Origin: Dipetalonema caudispina
Lineage: Eukaryota; Nematoda; Chromadorea; Rhabditida; Onchocercidae
NCBI GenBank assembly: GCA_013365325.1
Contig: JABVXV010000366.1
Coordinates: 1 to 58,095 of the forward strand
Direction of reading: 5' to 3'
DNA: 58,095 nt
Shown here: positions 35,448 through 47,729 of the stretch, piece after piece
Numbering within the stretch: the stretch's first letter is position 1
How the letters are laid out: each line of letters starts with the position of its first letter
Position numbers and translations under genes: made by a program
Notes under the pieces: generated by a model
What the model was told of the DNA's origin: nothing
Database searches by the model: none
The model's input: the letters and a program-made list of their open reading frames with translations, nothing else

Positions 35448-36439
35448 ATTCTATCAACATAGTGCAATTAAAATTTGAAAAAGAATGAAGAGAGAAAGAA
35501 AAATTTTTTAACGAATTTATAAAATAAATCATTTTACATTTTTTGAATAATGAATTTGATGTACTTATTCAAAATATTTAAATTATTTAAATAAATTTCA
35601 ATTATTTAAAAAATTTTTGCTGTAAATTAATTGTTTCATTCTTTCTTTTTTTTTTTTTTTTTTTTTTTTTAATTTTAAATATTTACATTATACAGGTACG
35701 AATACGAGCATGCTCATTTATTATGTTTGGTTTACTATTTTTAATCATCAGTTTAACTTTTGGTTTAGCAGCAAAAATACTTACTGATTGTTCTACCGGC
35801 TATTTCATTGTTTGTTAGTTTTTTTTTTTTTTTTTTCCTCATATTCAAATTTACATAAATTTTAATCAGTAAATATTAAGAATTGTTATATTTAATTAAT
35901 TATGCTATATTAAAATGGATCGAATAAACATCAGTAAATTATACAAAGTAATCAAATTATTATTAGATGTCATTCTCTTTTTCCTTTTATTTACTATCAA
36001 AAATTCAAAATATTTCATTAAAATGTTTATGTTTATCTTAATTAAGTAATCAAATACTATCTTAATCATTCAAAGCATTTGAATATTTGTTTACCTTTTT
36101 TTTTTTTTTTTTTTTTTTTTTTCAAATGAACTACACTGGAATGGTAAATGATGAATTTTGACTTAATTTTCTCAATAATGTTTGATTGAGAAGATTATCT
36201 AATAAAATTTAAGTTTGATTGAAATTATTTTTATTTGCTATCAAAATTTTCTCTATAAAAGTAGTTAGTCGATTCATTTAGCTACAATATCCCAACTTAT
36301 GAATTTAATAATTCATTTAATATAATTATAATTTCTTTCAGTTGCAATGATAGCATTATCCGGTCTAATTTTACTGATTCGTGCTTTTCATATGTGTTTC
36401 CGTTATCGGGAAACGGAACGTATCGAATTTTTTACTTGA
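32877..36439 (+). CDS. TMEM55/PIP4P-family-like membrane protein, 243 aa, zinc ribbon plus two membrane helices
   Basis: Exons 32877-33099, 33951-34094, 34762-34844, 35331-35396, 35696-35813 and 36342-36439 (TGA) join in frame to 244 codons. Residues 1-74 are acidic and polar. Residues 84-125 are Pro-rich with a PPAY motif (86-89), a WW-domain (NEDD4-type) ligand. A zinc ribbon follows: CPQC (142-145) and CPFC (160-163), then SIGRY, matching CGHC...CPHC..SSIGRR of TMEM55A/B. Two hydrophobic helices lie at about 178-198 and 207-227, with a short basic cytosolic tail. TMEM55 proteins are late endosomal/lysosomal and were described as phosphatidylinositol-4,5-bisphosphate 4-phosphatases. The N-terminal Cys-rich half with the Cys-x5-Arg signature is absent, so catalysis is unlikely; an adaptor or trafficking role at endosomes is my inference. 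Confidence 0.82.
34937..35053 (+). CDS. Candidate alternative last exon of the TMEM55-like gene
   Basis: After acceptor ATTCATCAG, 38 codons then TAA, phase 0, matching the phase-0 donor at 34844 exactly. It starts with Tyr like the normal next exon and contains YVNYFRFLCSF and YDHEPYEIDRST. Codon use is balanced, unlike the poly-A/T sequence on both sides. Splicing to it would give a 188-residue form that has only the first CxxC knuckle and lacks both membrane helices. No canonical AATAAA was seen close downstream. Confidence 0.5.
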   Translation, partial: YVNYFRFLCSFDSSITTDDISVIYDHEPYEIDRSTTIA

Positions 36440-36798
36440 AAAGGAAGAAGAAAATGGTGAAATATTTGTGAAGATAATAATTTTAATATAATTTCACAAC
36501 AAATCAAAGTATGCAATACATAAAGTATATGTTAATATTACTTGTAAAAAGAAGATAAGGAAGGAAAAATGAAAGATGTATTTTTTTGATAATATTTAAA
36601 TTTTAGCGAATCATTTTTCTAATTATTCATCATCTCTAAACTGTTAATAATTATTATTTAACATTTATTTATTTACTTATTTATTGTCCTTTTCTTTGTA
36701 TAATGGAAGTATTAAAAATTTAATTGCTAGAATTTTGAAAAATTTTTGTTAAGTATCAAAATCTATGATATCATTTTCGAATATGTAAATACATATAC

Positions 36799-36829
<31 letters not shown>

Positions 36830-37185
36830 CATATGGAATTTATTTAAACTTTTTCCTTTTTTCTTTTGATATTTTCAAACGAAATTCTTCAGGAATGTTT
36901 AATTTTTTTCTCCTTTTTTTTTTCTTTCTTTTCCCTTTCTTCTTCCTCTCTCTCTCTCTTGTTTCACTTCTTATGTTTAACGAAAAACATATTCACAATC
37001 TATGAACTTTTAGTATTTTCAATGCATCAGGTGATATTAAAACAGTGATGATGAATCATATTGTTTCAAAAATAATTTTCATTTGAAAATTAAAAAAAAA
37101 AAAAGAGGAAAGAAAGAAAGAAATCTATATTAATTAGTTTCATTTCATTTTATAATAATGTACAATCATTTTGATTTTACTTAAA

Positions 37186-37233
<48 letters not shown>

Positions 37234-37466
37234 AAAAAGAAAATTAAATATCAAAATGAAAAGATTTGAAATATATTGCTATTATATTTGCTTAATTTTT
37301 AATCAACTGTAATAAAAAAACTAATTCCATTCAAAATATTCCCTGAAATATTGATAGAAAATTGAAATTTTTATTATTTTCTTATAATGCTCAATTTTTT
37401 TTTTTTCTCTTATTGTGCATAAAAATTTACATACTTTCTTATATGCCTCTAATATTTTATACATTT

Positions 37467-37505
<39 letters not shown>

Positions 37506-39235
37506 TTTATTTATTTCAAATTTTGTTTACATTTCCTGCTCAACAATATTTATTTGTATAAAAATGTTTATTTTTTTTTTCCTCCTTTTTTTCTTGTTTG
37601 TTTTTTAAATTGTCACAGTTTAATTAAGTAATGTATGATGTGCCTAATAGTTGAAATAATAATATTTCACTAAATAAATGAACAACATAATTAAAACAAT
37701 AATAACTACCTTAATTAGAGAAATGGCAAATATGTCTAATTGTTGAAATAAACAATAACATATTTGTGAAATGGATCATTAGCTAAATCAACAATGATTT
37801 TACATTTTGTTATGTAATTAAAAATGTACTATCTTTATTTATGAGTGAGACTTCATTATAGTATTCATTAATAATTAGCAAAGAAACAATAGCTGTTGAA
37901 ATTTTGTAGCAAAAATAGGGACAATTAGTGTTTAATTAATTGATAATTGGTTAATTTTTGCATTCAAAATTTTCAAGACTTTTAATTTGTTGTTTAGTAT
38001 TTGAGAAAATAATCTATTCGAAATGTTACATTTTTTGATTTCGAAAAAAAAAAAGGTAACAAAAAAAAAGATAGTTCTAAAATGTTGTAAAACGATAATT
38101 GATAAAAAAAAAAAAAAGTGAAGGAAAAGCGAAATTAAAATTCATGAAAGAAAAAATGAAATAGAAACAAGGCAAAATCGGAATTCATTCTATATTGATG
38201 AATAATAAAAGAAAAAAAGAAATTGAGAATGATAAAAATAAAATGAAAAAAAACAGAAGCAAAATAGAATTAGAATTAATTTCAGAAATGATAAATAGAG
38301 TAAGGCAGAATTAGAATTCATCTGTTGATGAATAAATTCAATTAAATTGATGATCAATGAATAAAATTTATTTAAAAAGAAATCATCATTGATATATGCT
38401 AAGGAATAACACAAATAAATTAGACAGCTTACTTATTGTTTGAAAAATATCAATTAATTTCGAATATTTTTCAACTTTTCTTTCCACCAAAATTATTTTT
38501 AATCACCTGTTGTAGGTGAAAATAATTCATTGATCGTAGATTAATTCTGACGCATTTCTTCTGTACCTATTAAAGTTATTCGTTTATGAATTGTGTAAAA
38601 AATTTAAACGAAGGAAAATTTTCGGTTAAAAAAAAAAAAAAAAGAAGAAGAAAATTCTGTCAATTTAATGCTATTTTAGTATCTGTCAATCGTAGTGTAA
38701 CAATTTTGATCACATTAGAGATAGCGCATTAAACTATGATCAAAATGTTTCAATTATATTTTTCGCTAAGATAAATTCGCTATTTTATGACAATCTTAGC
38801 AACAAATATTGTAGTAATTAGGAATAATTATTTGTCCAAACTAATTAGTTGTTGTAACAGTAAAAAATTGAATTAAATAAAAAGATGATTGCAAAAAATA
38901 GAATTTTAAAGATGATGAAAAACAGGTTAATTAATCAAGGATTACGGAGAGAGTATTTCACTTCTATCACTTGAAGTAACACATAAGGAACTGATGATGA
39001 GATGAAAATAGAATGTTTGATGAAATTTCAAAGGTTAACATCACTTTTGTTAATTTCAAACGATCAATAATTCTTGAAATGGAATAGATAGGCAAGATAA
39101 AACAAGACCGGAAGAAAATGAGATAATGTGATTGCATAGAAATCAGGAATCTTGATGGTTCCGGTTTTCACATTCCATTCAATACACATAACTATAATAT
39201 TTATAATTATTAAAATAACACAAATTATCTAAAAA

Positions 39236-39612
39236 TTTTGCAATTTTATTCATTTTCAACAAACATAATCAATTAAAATTGTTATATAAATAATTTCTAT
39301 GGAATGAAATAATTAACATTCAATAGTTTTGTAAACTTTACAACAATTAATTTATCAAAAATTTCACATTTGATGAAATTTAATTGTTAATTCAAAATAC
39401 AAACATATTTATAAATTTTATAATTTTATTTATAACTCCAATAAACATTAAACAAAAAATCTTACATGGATTGAATCATTACTAACAACTAAACCAATTA
39501 ATATTCATTGGTTTTTTTTTTTTTTTTTTTTTTTTGAAGTTTTTTCAACAATAAATTCGCAAATTTTAGTCGTTTCATATTTGATAAGATTTAATTGTTA
39601 ATATAAAAATAC
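39236..39612. repeat. Diverged tandem duplication, about 190-base unit
   Basis: Copy 1 (about 39236-39405) and copy 2 (about 39417-39612) share AATTTTAT, AATAAACAT/AACAAACAT, ATGGA, AACAATTAAT/AACAATAAAT, CATTTGATGAAATTTAATTG versus TATTTGATAAGATTTAATTG, and AATACA. Copy 2 has a poly-T insertion at 39511-39535. Confidence 0.6.
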
Positions 39613-40627
39613 ATACATATGTAATGATGATAATATACTTGGACGATAAAAAAAAAAAAAGAAAAAAAAATTGGCCAAACATAAAATGGCTTTCTTCAGT
39701 GATACACGATGATATAATTGGCCAAATAACAATAATGAATATGATAGTATCATATTAATAGATTCTATTATAGAATAATCTATTAACAAATGATAATGTT
39801 GCATTATCAATAATTATTTCATCTAATAAGATCAAAATTATTGCAAATATTATCAATCAATAATTGAAAAAAAAAAAAAAAAAAAACGAATTGCAATATT
39901 ACAAACATTTTTGGTAAAATTCATCGAAATAATTTCATCAAAATTTATTACTAACCTAATTTACTGCTATTTTTTTTTTTTTTTTTTTTGATTTATCGTT
40001 ATTTTTTCAATATTTTTTTCTTTCAAGAAGTTTTCTATGTTCTGTTTTACTTAATGTTTCATCAGATATAATTATTTATTATTTAATTGCTTATTGCATT
40101 ATTCAATATTTAATATTACTTAATTTACATATTATCTAATTACTTAATTTAATTGTTAATCTATGACTTTTTCTAAACATAGTAATGATTTAACAAATTC
40201 GAAAGCATTCTTATATGAGTCATTCTATTCTTATTTCATATTTTTGATCTTAAGTTTTGTTTAATGTTTGACTTTACGACGGATTATAAATATCTTGTTT
40301 ACTTTTTATTTCATTATGAAGTATTTTGTAAAAAAGTTATTTTCAATTTATAAAATTTCTTTCACATATTTTTCCACCATATTTACATCTTTGACCATAA
40401 GTTATTGATATATTATTCGTATTATGATTAATTAAAAATCGAAATATTATTCCAACAATAAACATTATTGTAACATTTGAGAAGTAACAATTAAGAAACA
40501 ATGAAATTTTCAGAAATTTTAAACATACAATAGAATTAATTAGAATAAAATTGGACATTTCAGATATTTGTTCACTAATTGATGCATCATAATAAATTAT
40601 ATGAAAAATATTTGGATAAAAACACTT

Positions 40628-40765
40628 ATTCTGAATTTCAATTGGAAGATTCCAATATCATGAATCTTACTTAGAAGGCTATCCAGATATTTTGATTTTC
40701 AGTTAGACAAATTCCGATATTCTAAAATTCATTCGGTTGGAAGATTTTGCTATCCTGAATCATTG
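40628..40765. repeat. Degenerate short tandem repeat, about 32-40 bases per unit
   Basis: Units share TTGGAAGATT, (C/T)CAATAT or CCGATAT, and (C/T)TGAAT(C/T) blocks, for example TTGGAAGATTCCAATATCAT and TTGGAAGATTTTGCTATCCT. Heavily decayed. Confidence 0.4.
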
Positions 40766-41280
40766 TGATCAAAATTTCACTCATTCTATTTTCTAAAAAA
40801 TGGAAAATTTGAAAATTTTTGAAAGGTCAATTTTAATAATGTTTGTATGCAAATGTAAAACATTAGATAATAAATGATTGAGATAACCTTTATCGAAAAA
40901 GGTATAGAAATAACAATGATGAAAATATTCAAAAACATTATTTCGAACAAAACTTTTATAACAATTAATAATAAAATTTGCAAAAAAAATCACTGTCTAA
41001 AATTACTTTTATATTTATTATTTACATTACAATGTATTATATTATTACATATTGAAGCTGTTTTTAATTCTTTTTCTCTTCTTTTATTTAAAAAAAAAAA
41101 AGAAATTGAAAACAAAATAAGAAATAAAATTCTACAAGGAAAAAGAGAAAAAGTATTTTATTTCAAGTTACTAAAAAAAGTTTCCAAAAATTCCATCACT
41201 TCAATTTCATCTTCCCACTGCTAATTTTGCACAATGAAACTTTTCCATCGTTAACTTTTTTTTCATTTAATTAAAATTAA

Positions 41281-41372
41281 CGGCCGAAACCGGGAAATGC
41301 TAAAACACGGGCCGGCCGTCCGCGATGTTTTAGGAGTTCGGGAGTTCGGATGTCAGATTGTTGGTGAGCGGG
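41281..41372. other. Isolated GC-rich, CpG-rich 92-base island
   Basis: 54 of 92 bases are G or C (59%), with about eleven CpG dinucleotides, in a region otherwise near 25% GC. It includes GGCCGGCC and an imperfect inverted repeat TAAAACACG...GCGATGTTTTA. Both strands are open: plus reads MLKHGPAVRDVLGVREFG... to a donor-like GTTG|GTGAGC; minus reads ...TPELLKHRGRPARVLAF, then PGFGR and a stop. It may be a repeat fragment, a single exon or a promoter island about 0.8 kb upstream of TOMM20. Confidence 0.8.
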
Positions 41373-42101
41373 TTTTTTTTTTTTCGTTTTTTTTTTAGGC
41401 TATAAGAAGTTTATGTGATGAGAGTAGGTTAAATTTGTGAAATTTTAAAAATTTCCCAATCATTTCAATGTTTTATATCTATTTGCAAAGCAAGTATAGA
41501 GTTAAAATTTGACCCTTTTGATGATATGCTAACTTTTTCCGGAAATGAAATATCCTACATTTGAAAATATTTTAAACAAAAAAAAATGAAATATTCCATT
41601 ACCAAGAAATGTTTTAAATGAAAATAAAATATCCTATTCGTTGTTTTAAATTTTTGTTTGAAAACAAAATTTGGAAGTTTTTGATGTGGAATTTACAAAG
41701 TGAAAATATTCTGTGTTTAAATTTTATGCTATTTATGAGAAAACTTTTTATATCATTTTGTAATCATTTAAATATTTATGATAGAGTTATAATTTATAGT
41801 TGTAATTAGAATTTTCATTTCAAACTGATAAATTTGATATTTTCATTTTCAATTTTCAGCATTTGAAATTTTATAATCATCTGTTAAGGTTACAATTATA
41901 GTAAGTAGAAAGTTAAGCTTTTTTTTTGATAATCTAAAAATATTACAATTTTCTTTTTTGTCCTCGTTTTCTTCCATATTATTATAAATGATAAGATGTC
42001 AATTGAATGATTGATTATCATCATTAGTTATCATTAAATTTTGGAAAATTATCAACATCAATGCTATCTTCTATATTTTATGCTATAGTTTTTATTGTTT
42101 A
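41373..42101. other. Upstream region of TOMM20, no gene seen
   Basis: AT-rich. The 63-codon plus frame at 41618-41809 is Phe/Ile/Asn-rich noise. Confidence 0.45.
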
Positions 42102-42108
42102 TTTTCAG
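42102..42108 (+). promoter_or_regulatory. Splice-acceptor consensus TTTTCAG upstream of TOMM20
   Basis: ATTTTCAG|GTTT, 80 bases before the ATG, with no stop-free coding upstream. In a nematode this would fit a spliced-leader trans-splice site or the end of a leader intron. Confidence 0.4.
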
Positions 42109-42188
42109 GTTTTCATCCTTTATCATTTTTCGTACTTTCTATTTATCATTGTTATTTTGCATTTAAGGTGCATTTTTACAAGGTAAAA

Positions 42189-44088
42189 ATGGGAAATGAA
42201 TCTTTCCTCTCGAGTGCTTTTTCACGACAACGAATTGTTACAGCAGCTGGTATTGCTGCTGCCGCGTTTATTGGTTATTGCATTTATTTTGATCATAAAA
42301 GGCGTTCAGCACCTGATTATAAGCAAAAAATACGTGAACGTAAGTGATTTTAGCTCTCAAACATTTCTATCTTTAACGATAGTTTTATTGTTTTCCTTAT
42401 TATTTTGTGTATAAGAAAGAGATTTTTTAGTTTTATAGTAATGCAGTTATTAAATTATAGATGAAATTTCATCATTCCACTCCATAAGATATCTAAGTTT
42501 AGATTTTTTAAGTATATTGGAAAGATTTTTCTTTTTGCACACTTTGAGCTAACTATTTGCTTGATTGTAGCAATAATTTGATAATAGCGATCTTTAGCTT
42601 TCTTTCGGTAGATTGATTGTTTCCTTTGGTTTCATTTTCTGTGATTAAATCGTAGAATACATTAGCTGTTTTATCCCTGAATCTTCTTGCCTTATAATAC
42701 AGTATGTCACGTCAAGCATAAATCAATATTCTTGTACCTAAATTATGTCCACGTTTAATTGGAGGTATAAATGAATGAATTATCGTTTTAACAAAGCACT
42801 TCAAAGATCTTGTATGCTTCAGAACGTCGTGCAACTGCGAAGAAAAAGCAGCCGACAAGTTTGCCAAATCCACAAAATGCTACTGAGATGCAGGCATTTT
42901 TCCTGCAAGAAGTGCAGTTAGGCGAAGAACTCTTAGCAGATGGTACTTTCTTTTTCATTCAAGTTGATATTATCAGAAATGAACGAACAAGCCATGTCAC
43001 CGCTGGTACTACAGAGTGCCAATTGCTTCCACAACCTTTTTGTTTTATTTTATTCCGATTTTTAGTGGTACTTGTCAGAATGCATATAAACTCCGTTAAG
43101 ATTCATCCATTATATTAGTAGTAATATGTTAGTAGTAATTATGAGTCTATGCAGAAACCTAAAATGTTTAGAAGTTTCATATATGGGAATGTGCTTTTTC
43201 GAGGAAACAATTTTGTCTATGATGCATCTTTTGATCAGATTTGCTCTGCAAAAGCTTTCAAACAGATAGAGCTTATTTAAAATCTATGAGTTGAGATCAA
43301 ATTTGAGTCAAATTTTTGTCAAAATATAATTGTATATAAATGATTGATTACCTTATATTTGATATACTTACTTCTTATTTTTTCAATTTAAGGACACATT
43401 GATGAAGGTGTTGAGCATCTGTGTAATGCCATCACTCTCTGTGGTCAACCGTCACAGTTGATACAAATTTTCCAGCAAACATTACCAAGCGAACATTTTG
43501 CCCTTTTGGTCCAGAAGTTACCGGAAGCTAAAGTTGTAAGATTCAATTATCCTTTTATTTCGGTTATTAGGGTTCCAAATTCAAATCATTTTATTATTTT
43601 GCAGTATCTTTTTTAGTTATAAGGCGATAGTTGTATATGATACTTACCCAAAAGAGATTATTTCCACTATGGTATTTACCTACCTTTCGTACATAGTACT
43701 GAGCATCTGTTTTCTTCAGTTCCGTCAGCAACATTACTGTAAATTGAGAAACTTCAAGGAAGTTTATTGCTTTAGTAGAGCGTAGTAATACCCTATCTGC
43801 ATTTTTGTTAAGATATCCGTTATGGAAAATAAAAAGTCAAGTAACAGAACCATGACCAAAAAAATAGAATACAAATAAGATAGTTACAGAGTGAAGTGCT
43901 TTTCTCTTTTCTTTTTTTCGTTTTTAATTTATTAACTTCTGAAACATATGCAGCGTCTTATGCGGATGTTCGGTGATCAGGTTGGGCAAACCGAGCGCTC
44001 TCATGCTGGAGCGGAAGATGGTGAAATCCCAACAACTATTACAGCGCCGAATACTATTGAAATCAGTGATGATCTCGAACTTGAATAG
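42189..44088 (+). CDS. tomm-20: TOMM20, mitochondrial import receptor subunit TOM20
   Basis: Exons 42189-42339, 42823-42942, 43393-43535 and 43954-44088 (TAG) join in frame to 183 codons, 182 residues. The N-terminal anchor (16-34, IVTAAGIAAAAFIGYCIYF) followed by DHKRRSAPDYK matches the family's FIGYCIYFDRKRRSDPNFK. Next comes a Lys/Arg-rich linker, then the receptor core: FFLQEVQLGEELLADG (76-91), GVEHLCNAITLCGQP (96-110) and QIFQQTLPSEHF, the TPR-like fold that binds amphipathic presequences. The protein is anchored in the mitochondrial outer membrane with the core in the cytosol. The tail after about residue 150 is longer than the vertebrate one and ends in an acidic SDDLELE, like other TOM20 acidic ends. 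The ATG is the only sensible start. I am confident of this assignment. Confidence 0.97.
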
Positions 44089-44946
44089 CTTATGATGGAT
44101 CATATTTCTTCTTTTTTTTTTTAGAATTTTTTTAGAGAGAGAAGGGAAAGGTGATTTAATGGTAATTTAAAGCTTATTTATAAGTGTAAAGCTCATTTGT
44201 AAGTATTCTCTTATCTTATTTGGTGTGAGATGACAGTAAATCAACAGTTGTGAATTTCGAGTATTCATAATTGGTCGAGTCAGAATCACTTAATTCTGCA
44301 ATAGTTGTGCAAGGTTAACTAATGATAATGAAAAATCGATGCAATCATATTCAGGACTAATTTTGCTGTTTAATTAGTCCCTCCGAACCACCTTGCTATT
44401 ATTTATCTTTTTTATCGAATGTGACTTATACTTTCACTCAGTTTGCCTATGTCTAATTTTTCTCATCCATGCAGTGCCTATAAGATTCATTACTTAGGGC
44501 AGCATTATGGATCGCTTGACACTAATACTACAGTTATTTACTTTAAAAAATTGTGATTTATGAAATGTTTTTTTCTTTACCAACCTTTTTGAGCGATTTT
44601 TGTTGTTGTTGCTGCTGCTGTTGCTGTTTTTCTATGAAAAGAAAATGAAGTATACTTTAAAATATGTTCGTTAACGCGACGAAGTACTTTGCTGTTTTTT
44701 ATATGATGATTTATTTTACTGATGACTGAACGGATTTCGTGTCATTTGCTTAGAAACATTTCGAGATATCAATGTTGCAATCTGTTTTCTGATTGAAATG
44801 AGGGCACAGCATGCTGTCTTTTTCATTTGATCACAATTGTTACAGCAGAAATAAGGTAACTGATCATTGGGAAGGGCAAGTTTACAAGGAAAGAGAAACG
44901 AGGTAGAAGGATTGAACTTTGAGAATGTTTCAAACGTTCTAATAAA
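44089..44946 (+). promoter_or_regulatory. Likely 3' untranslated region of TOMM20 with AATAAA at 44941-44946
   Basis: Sequence after the TAG is less homopolymeric than the flanks and not open on either strand, as expected of a long 3' UTR. It contains a (GTT)(GCT)n patch at about 44600-44628. AATAAA at 44941-44946 is a possible end; another lies near 45500. Confidence 0.4.
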
Positions 44947-46015
44947 ATTATGCTAGGAATAATTCAGGAAGATTCTGTATTATCAAAACTTCATCTTTTT
45001 ATGCTAATTATCGTATGCTGAGATGATTCTGAAATTTCCAAAATATTTTACATTGTATTCAATAATGTTTTGCTTTTTCAATTTATTTTTTTATCTTTAG
45101 CAAGATTGCATACAACATGCAACACATAATTACTTTCCAAAAGTAATTAAAAAAAACTTAAACAGGCTGAGAATCGATATCAAAGTTGTGCTATATTAAT
45201 GCTGTATCGTTCAGCTTAATCTTTTACAATGGGTACTTTATTTTACGGCTTTGTACTATGGCTTTCCTAATTTAACATCCGTTATCAATTTTGAATTTGA
45301 ATATTTGTAAATTCTCTTGGATAGTTTGTTACAGAACATTACACATTTTTTTTTTTTGTATTTGCTAAAAGTGGATGAAAAGAGATTTTGCATCTTTTGC
45401 AAATTATGCTTATTGTAATTTCAAATTCAAAAATTTTTTCTTGTCTTTAAATGAAGTTATTTTTAATTTCAATGTTATAAAGTAGTAATCCTCATGAATT
45501 AATAAATCTATGCAAATCTAAAAAATACAGTTTTTAACAAGTGATAAGGTATAATTTATATTTTAGCCTAACTTATTCAGTTGATAAACGATCCCTGTTT
45601 TTTTTTTTTCCCCCACTTAGTTGTAATATTATGAATACAATTTATATCAGAAATGAAAAGTATTACTCGATGAAGAAGTAATCAAATAATGAACTACCTA
45701 TATAGTAAATATCAATATAATGAAAATAATTATCAAGAAAAAAAAACAAAAACAAAAACAAATGAATAAATGAATAATTAATTATTCATGATAATTATTA
45801 TTGCATTGAATAGTAATGAAGTATTCAAATATTGTTATTATATAATTTCATTTATATTGCAACAAAAGATTCTTTTTTTTCCTTTTTCTAAATAACTATC
45901 ATTTTGTAAAAGTATTCCATTTCCTATATTTATTCATTCATACATTGAAATTCAATGCCACTTTACGAGATGGTTAATGAATAGAGGAGAAAGAAATGAG
46001 GAAGGCATAGAGGGA
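44947..46015. other. Intergenic, nothing recognised
   Basis: AT-rich 3' flank of TOMM20; no coding-like segment seen. Confidence 0.45.
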
Positions 46016-46180
46016 GAGAGAGAGAGAGAGAGAGAGCAAGAGAGAGAGAACATTTTTAGTGTTTATTGCAAAAGTTAAGAAGTGGACCGGTTGTGAATGT
46101 TGAAAGCGTTTGTTGTATCGTTTACTGGTCGCGGTCGATGTCCTCATATGGTCATGACCGCCGATGTCGTCGTTGTTGTC
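46016..46180. other. (GA)n run followed by a CpG-bearing patch
   Basis: (GA)n at 46016-46048 is followed at about 46081-46180 by a GC-richer stretch with several CG dinucleotides (ACTGGTCGCGGTCGATG, GACCGCCGATGTCGTCG). It lies about 3.5 kb upstream of the zinc-finger gene start. No open frame with splice borders was found, so a regulatory patch is possible but unproven. Confidence 0.45.
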
Positions 46181-46515
46181 ATCATTAATCTATCATAGCA
46201 AATAGATATTATAACTAATACAATAGTAATAGTAATAATATCAACTATAATTACTTATTAATTCCCTTTTTTTTTTTCTTTTTTTCTTTTTATAATTTAT
46301 TAATATTATTGAATAAAATCAATTTATATTTTATCCATTGCTATACAAATATGTTAATAATGATTATGATAATTAAGATCATAATTAAAACAAATAATGA
46401 AACGATAAATTAATTGATTTTTAAGGAAGCTAAATCAATTGAAAGAAATGATCAATGATTTTAAAAATTTTTGTTAGCTTTTCCTATTGTTATTATTAAT
46501 TTTTTTTTTTTTTAC

Positions 46516-46555
<40 letters not shown>

Positions 46556-47729
46556 GTTAATAATAATAATAACGGATTTTGCACCAAATACCAATATAAC
46601 TCTACGGATATCATTGTACCACCCACAACTATGCCCTCTTTTACGATTATTTCCCACTCTTCTCTCACCCCCCCCCCCCGCCCTAACAAATAAATTAGTT
46701 CAGTGGTTTTGTTAAGAAGAGATAGGAGGGTGTATTTCAGCGCAACAGTTTTCGAAAATTGTTATGTCGAGCGTCACCTCTATTCATCGTTAATGTTCCC
46801 AATCACTATCACTACTACTACTACTACTATTACTACAATAACTACAAACTATTACTACAAATAATACTAATACTATTCTTCCTAATTGATAACTATTTCT
46901 ACAACAACAACAGCCATTACTACTTACTACTACTATTTATTACTACTACTACTACTTACTACTACTTACTACTACTACTACTACTACAACTTACTACTAC
47001 TACTACTATTGCTAATACCACACTATCACTGTTTTAGAGATGTTGATGATTGTGTATTAGTGACTGATCTGTCATTCAAATATGATGCACCTACAAATTA
47101 TTTATATATATATATATATATATATTTTATAAATGTATAATGTATACATGGACATACATACATACATACATACATACATACATACATACATACATACACA
47201 TACATACATACATACATTATAGATGTAGTGAAGCATCCTGATAGATGTATGTATGTATGTATCATTGGTGATGATGGCCTCTTTCTACAACCAACATCAC
47301 AGCTGACAGACAGTATTACTGCCGTTTACTTCAACTATCATTAGATATCCTAATTTCTAATGATTTATTTTGAATTCAATTTTAAATAATTGAAATTATT
47401 TAATCTGCATATACGTTAATATTTATTTATTAATGATTAGAATGATATAAAATTTAGAAGTATTAGATGAAGAGAAATAATAAAAAAAGATTGAAATATT
47501 ATTTGAAAAATATAAAATATATAATTTTTTTTTCTTACTTTAAATCATTTTAATGAAAGAATAATAATTAATTATTCAATGAAAAATACTTTGTTATATA
47601 TTTTCTTCCATTTATTTAGCTAATTATTTTTTTAAGAAATAATATTATTATTAATAATAATGATGGTAATAAAATAGAAGAGGATTATTTTTTCATTGAT
47701 ATGAAAAGAAAAATGTATGATTATAATTA
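46181..47729. repeat. Cluster of microsatellites
   Basis: In order: ATT/AAT repeats about 46515-46572, a run of 12 C at 46668-46679, (ACT)n about 46811-47013, (AT)n about 47103-47125, (CATA)n about 47155-47217 and its complement (TATG)n about 47246-47262. The last two can pair as a hairpin. Poly-Tyr and poly-Leu frames over them are artefacts. Confidence 0.9.

Larger units (their letters stand above)
36440..41280. other. AT-rich intergenic region
   Basis: 3' flank of the TMEM55-like gene, then filler. It holds (AT)n at about 36808-36828, a poly-A tract of about 46 bases at 37187-37232, a poly-T tract at about 37470-37501, and a weak repeat pair near 38170-38195 and 38305-38330 (GGAATTCAT... 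/ AGAATTCATCTGTTGATG). No gene is supported; the open frames are Phe/Leu/Ile-rich noise. Confidence 0.55.

Noticed and set aside
46487..47140. Plus-strand frames with poly-Ile, poly-Tyr and Thr runs
   Set aside because: They lie on (ATT)n and (ACT)n repeats.
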